The notes beneath the pieces are model-generated. The model saw only the letters and a program-made list of their open reading frames with translations, was not told where the DNA came from and made no database searches. A DNA stretch of 64,000 nucleotides from Pseudoneurospora amorphoporcata. Its lineage: Eukaryota; Ascomycota; Sordariomycetes; Sordariales; Sordariaceae. Shown one piece after another: positions 60,121-64,000 of this stretch. Location of the stretch: contig MU859179.1 of NCBI GenBank assembly GCA_033297205.1, forward strand, positions 44,079 to 108,078. The letters run 5' to 3'. How positions within the stretch are numbered: position 1 is the first letter of the stretch; the number at the start of each line of letters is the position of its first letter. The position numbers and the translations under genes are program-made.

Positions 60121-60363
60121 TCAGAAAAAGAAGATGATAGGTAAGGCATGGGCAAGGTAGTCGTCGTAGTCGACGTAGAGAGATGAATAGTCTTCGTGGT
60201 CGCTTGGATAATGGAGGCCGGCGATGAACCGCTGGGTAAGATCTTCCTTCAGGAGGATAGCGAGGTGGAAGGTAATGCTGTGATGAGGTCGAGACAGAGG
60301 AGTACGCGCTTTTTGCGCCACCCTCTCGCAGAAAAGCGACATCGCCAACGTTGAAGTGAGACA
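60121..60363 (-). pseudogene. Second GDxAxL-family copy, frame broken
   Basis: Starts MSHFNVGDVAFLREGGAK at 60363, then needs a +1 shift (or loss of a 28-base GTACTC..ATCACAG segment) to continue ITFHLAILLKEDLTQRFIAG, LHYPSDHEDYSSLYVDYDDY and LAHALP to a stop at 60121. Its 5' leader (TTCAAAGGTCACCAATTTCACAACC..CCTTTCAAGATG) is nearly repeated at 58890-58945, so the promoter and start region were duplicated. Confidence 0.45.
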
Positions 60364-60842
60364 TCTTGAAAGGAGACTAGATGGTTGTGAAATTGGTGAC
60401 CTTTGAAGCAATTGGCGTCTTGCTCTGTCGGTGCGAACACTCCCGCGAATCCGTGAAGATTCGCACCACGACTCTGGGACCGCGGTGCTTTGGATTGGCA
60501 ATGGCAGCCACCAACCGTCATAATATTGCCGTGCATCCAGTCGAGTGGCATCGAGAATGGTGATGCAGCCAGTAAGTAACAAGTGTGAAGAGTGCGGTGC
60601 ATGTTGCGTGTGGCATGGCATGGAAAAGATGTTATTCCTGCAAGGTGCAGCAAGAAACAAGCCCCAATCTCAGCCTGCGATCTTGATGGCCTTGGTGTGA
60701 TCATTGAAGACGTTTTTGCCGCGGCCAAGGGAGGCCAAAGAAGACTGATGAAAGCATGGTTGAACCTCCCGGTTATCTTTGTCGTTGTGGTAATCGTGCT
60801 GCAGCTTGGTAGCCTTTCATCCGAATGCTTTAACCGGTCTGT

Positions 60843-61145
60843 TTACTGAATGACTTGCACAACAGAGTCAACAAGAAGGTACCGTGAACCGTCAGCCCCG
60901 GCCGATGTGTCCCACTGCATGCTGATGAAGTTAGCGCTGGTTTGACATCTTTCGGAACAGAGGAAGATGTTTTGGACTTACAGGTCAAGCTCATGATCGG
61001 GGTCGATAACTCGCAGTTGCATGTCGCCGACGGTGTCCCTGCCCTAGTGCTGGGGATCATCAGAGTCCTTGGTTCGAATGACTCCAGCCAGATCATCGAT
61101 GTTGAGGCGCGTCCAGAGTGGATGCAAGCGTGCGAAAAGAAGACA
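60843..61145 (-). pseudogene. Short spliced gene relic with one TAG
   Basis: Minus strand: ARLHPLWTRLNIDDLAGVIR, TKDSDDPQH, TAG (near 61044), then GRDTVGDMQLRVIDPDHELD. An excellent intron follows (GTAAGT, GCTAAC branch, CAG; about 60 bases, near 60981-60921). The end reads LMQWDTSAGADGSRYLLVDS then VVQVIQ and a stop at 60843. The TAG would be Gln if read CAG. The N-terminus is not defined. Family unknown. Confidence 0.45.
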
Positions 61146-62724
61146 AATGCATCGGCAAAAACGTGTCAAGGCGGCTCAGAAAAGATGGCTATCAAAAGAA
61201 GGGCTGATAAAGTGATGAACACAAACATTAGGTTGTGAAGAAGTCTGTGCCAGATGTTGAAAAAAGGAGAGAAGAAGAGAAGTTGAGAGTAGAGAAGTGT
61301 GCTGATGATGAAGAGAGAAGAAGAAGAGGAGGGGAAAAGATCGGGGGGAGGGGGATGTTTTATACCCCTCTGGAGAGGTCTCATATCAGCCCACAAGGGC
61401 CAGCAGCATGACCAGGTGCCTTCTCCCATTTCCTGGGAAGATTCTCTGCACTTTCTCTGCGCTGCATGCGTCTCTTTCTTGCCTATGCAGGAGTACTTTC
61501 TCTCCTTGGGAGTGGGGATTCTTTCTGCATGCAGCTGCGGAGATAAAGAGTGCAGTCGTGGACGCCGAAACACCGAGTCTTGTGGTGATCGAAGAAGGGG
61601 CATGGTGGGATTCTGCGCGGTACGATGTCCGGAGAAGCAGGAGGGGCTTTAGTCGAGGGAAGGCGGTAGGGCGAATGTTGTTGATGAGAAGTCGTCCATG
61701 GCTGAGGATGACAAAGGAATGGAGAAGAATGAAGAGGGCATGATGGCCCCTCTTGGGTTGCACACAAAGCAGGAGATATCTTTGGTGAAGAAACCTCTAC
61801 CGCTTTGAAAGCCGTGATCGTGTAAGGTACTTGTAGTCATCGATGATTAAAGTTCAGGAATCGGCACATGAGCAATTAGCAGGCAGAGCTGCCCGTCTCC
61901 CACTCAGCCCTCCGATGGAAGGCACTCCGGGAAATGAAAATCCCAGCCTTGTGTCGACCACTGCTAGAGAGAAGTCGCTGGTGCCAAAGATAGAGCACAT
62001 GTAAACAAGAAGGAATATAGCAAAACTGCCTAAGTCGTTCTCCAGCTGCAGGCCTCAAGAAAACAAAAGGAGAGGCCACAGTTACCAGCACATTCCCATC
62101 AGGTGAGGATTAAGGGCGGTGGAAGAGAAGTCGTGATCCATTTCGATGATGGCCGATGTCGATATCTGGTGTCTGAGGTCCGATGATAGACGGTACCCCC
62201 TCCGAGCACGATGAGGGACTGCAATGCGAGGGCACTGCAGCTAGACTGCAGGCAAATGCCGCAACTCCAAAAAGTGCCTTTATCAAGGGTGCTTGTTTAC
62301 TTCCACATCTTGCAAGTAGCCACCGAACAGTCCAGTGGTTATACCTGCATTAAAACCTAGAGGGGGAAAAGTCGTCAGTGACTGGCTGGCTGGGTACGTA
62401 TTGTTGAAAGACCGGCGGAAGAAAGGGCCAGGAAGGATGAGCACTTCCAAGGCAGGCTTCTGGTTGAGGTTCTGTTCTGTCGAGGCTGCTTTGAGTCGGT
62501 TTCCGAGGCGTGGCGTGGCTCTGGCTGTGTTGGAAAGAATGTGCACTTTCCACACCAAGAGGGTTAGAAGATGTTGCATTTTCGGCGGCTTCGGAGGAGT
62601 AGCTATACCTGCCCATGCATGGAAGAAGTCGTTAGCAACCGTCAACCGATGGTGAGACACAAGCCATTCAATAGGCAAGAAATGACCTGCCAGCCACTAA
62701 AAGCAGGGCTAAGTTTTATTTTAG
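61146..62724. other. Gene-poor region
   Basis: No convincing gene. A minus-strand stretch at 62283-62678 has alternating coding-like frames (ANDFFHAWAG and GFNAGITTGLFGGYLQ) that a GTATAG..CTCTAG intron would join, but the upstream part is undefined. Confidence 0.35.
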
Positions 62725-63713
62725 AGAAAGTCTATTTGCACGGTGACGAATGTCTATTTGAACAGTGATCCACTTTTCCGCTCACACTTATCCCTAACCC
62801 TCGCGAGGCCACACATGTCACATGTATTCTTTCGAAAATTTCGCCCAGAAATCTGGGCATTACCATTCTTTCATGCGTGACATCAAACCGCAATGCCCAA
62901 ACCAGATACGCACCCCCATATCGCACTTTACGGGTATGATCGGTAGCAACTGGTCCTGGGCCAGTTATGAAGTTCACCAGTATAGGTGGAGGTGTTTCAA
63001 GGGCGCTTTCCCTTTTTCAACACTAGATTTTGGCTGTCAGCTGGCTGGCGGAGACTTGGTGGAGCACTTTGAAGTCCATCTCGGGAAGAAAAAGTACCCT
63101 GCCAAGGCGCTATCTTTCAACCAACCAAAATCTTCGCTTCAAGGGATCTTACCCACTCATACTGGTGAAATCCATCATACTGGTGAAATTCCATACTGGT
63201 CGACAGCGACCAGTTCGACCACCAGTTCAAGATACCTCAAGGTACGCCCCACCAACCCACCTTCTAGTCCAGAACCACGAAGGTATCTTTTTCCCTGGCT
63301 CGGGCTGGTACTGGCCCAGGACCAGTTGCTACCGATCATACCCTACAAGGCATTTACAGCGCACTTTACAGGGCAGTTAGCGGCACGGTCGCACATTGTT
63401 CAATCGCACTCAATTGAGCGACTATCTCAATCGCATTCAATTGCTATCAATTGCCAGCGACTGTTAACGATTGTTACGGCTGTCAGCAATTGTCACCTGT
63501 CACGGCTGTTAGTGATTGTTACGGCTGTTAGCGATACGTGTGCTGTGCAGAGGTCACAATGTGTAATAGGCTGTAATCTGGGGGCTTGGCGGTCGCGGTA
63601 CGAGCGAGACTGGTGCTGGCGGGGAGGGGACGGCAGGTTTAGGGATATGTATGAGAGAAAAAAGTAGATCACCGTTCAAATAGACAATCGTAACCGTGCA
63701 AATAGACTTTCTC
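62725..63713. mobile_element. 989-bp inverted-repeat DNA element
   Basis: The left end GAGAAAGTCTATTTGCACGG (62725) and the reverse complement of the right end (63713) match at about 50 of 54 positions. Both ends are flanked by TTA (62722-62724 and 63714-63716), a plausible 3-bp target duplication of the kind made by PIF/Harbinger elements. Each terminus contains two copies of a GTCTATTTG.AC motif. Inside, positions 62932-62965 and 63310-63343 form a perfect 34-base inverted repeat. Short direct repeats of GATTGTTACGGCTGTTAGC lie at 63460-63535. A 281-codon plus-strand frame crosses these repeats and has no recognisable domain. Likely a non-autonomous, foldback-type transposon. Confidence 0.75.
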
Positions 63714-64000
63714 TTATTTTATTTCAGTTTTTGTTTTGTGTCGAGGCTTTCGATCAAACCGACAGGGGGCGTGAACGGCACCATCAAACAAAAAGGGGGC
63801 ATTGGGCAAACTCCTTTTATTTTCAAAAGTACCTAGGCTGGCTGATTCATTCACCATGACAGAAGCAGCAAAAAGCGTACGGAAAAGAAAAGTGCAAAAA
63901 GATACATGTTTGCTGCAATGCCCTAACTAGCCTATGATGATAGTACTAGTATAGGGATGCTACAGTGAACTATGCACTTGTAGCTGAGCGGAGCGGAAGC
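63714..64000. other. Flanking sequence at window end
   Basis: Nothing recognisable in the last 290 bases. Confidence 0.3.

Noticed and set aside
62822..63667. 281-codon plus-strand frame
   Set aside because: It lies wholly inside the inverted-repeat element, crosses its palindromes and short direct repeats and has no known domain.
1..64000. CRISPR arrays, operons, ribosome-binding sites, origins
   Set aside because: The window is eukaryotic; spliced genes and the gene content rule out these bacterial feature types.
1..64000. Dispersed 5S rRNA genes, as found in Neurospora
   Set aside because: I looked for the 5S start and internal control region by eye on both strands and did not see one.

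Overview
The window is nuclear DNA of a filamentous ascomycete, most likely a Sordariales species close to Neurospora or Sordaria. The evidence is short GT..AG introns of about 50-180 bases with CTAAC-type branch points, long intergenic spaces full of microsatellites and TACCTAGGTA-like motifs, and a gene set of single-copy housekeeping fungal genes. A cellodextrin-transporter-like gene sits next to a MSH3 gene, which is the arrangement I recall from Neurospora crassa (cdt-2 beside msh-3). The transporter differs enough from the N. crassa protein I remember that a related species is more likely than N. crassa itself. This rests on memory, not on a database search.

Left part (1-11 kb): a partial MFS sugar transporter (minus), msh3 (plus) and a frameshifted RNase H-domain gene (minus). 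From 12 to 15 kb the DNA holds no intact protein gene. It carries two tRNA-like RNA polymerase III elements, a 413-bp inverted-repeat element (MITE-like) and a fragment of the RNase H gene family.

Middle part (16-50 kb): a compact run of conserved genes. In order they are a zinc-finger/disordered nuclear protein (-), the Rab geranylgeranyltransferase beta subunit (-), a RhoGAP (+), RRS1 (-), the mitoribosomal protein mS29/DAP3 (+), MCM7 (-), PEX1 (+), a cystathionine gamma-synthase-like PLP enzyme (+), a long disordered protein (-), an SDHAF1-type LYR factor (-) and a fumarylacetoacetate-hydrolase-family enzyme (+). Three divergent pairs share short intergenic promoters: RRS1/mS29, MCM7/PEX1 and SDHAF1/FAH. 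Exon joins were worked out by hand; every multi-exon model below closes in frame, except the deliberately flagged pseudogenes.

Right part (50-64 kb): gene-poor accessory DNA. I found no intact conserved gene. It contains recognisable remains of genes: ankyrin repeats, a Cys-rich protein, a short gene with one clean intron, and a family with a repeated GDIACLKD motif in a tandem array of about 140-bp units. Many of these are broken by TAG codons at positions where CAG would read through. A third copy of the Pol III-type element lies at 54.6 kb. A 989-bp inverted-repeat element at 62.7-63.7 kb has termini related to those of the 12.7-kb element, so the two look like one transposon family.

The most unusual observations are the family of TATA/A-box/B-box Pol III-type RNAs that do not fold as ordinary tRNAs, the two-member inverted-repeat transposon family with duplicated subterminal motifs, and the cluster of relic genes.
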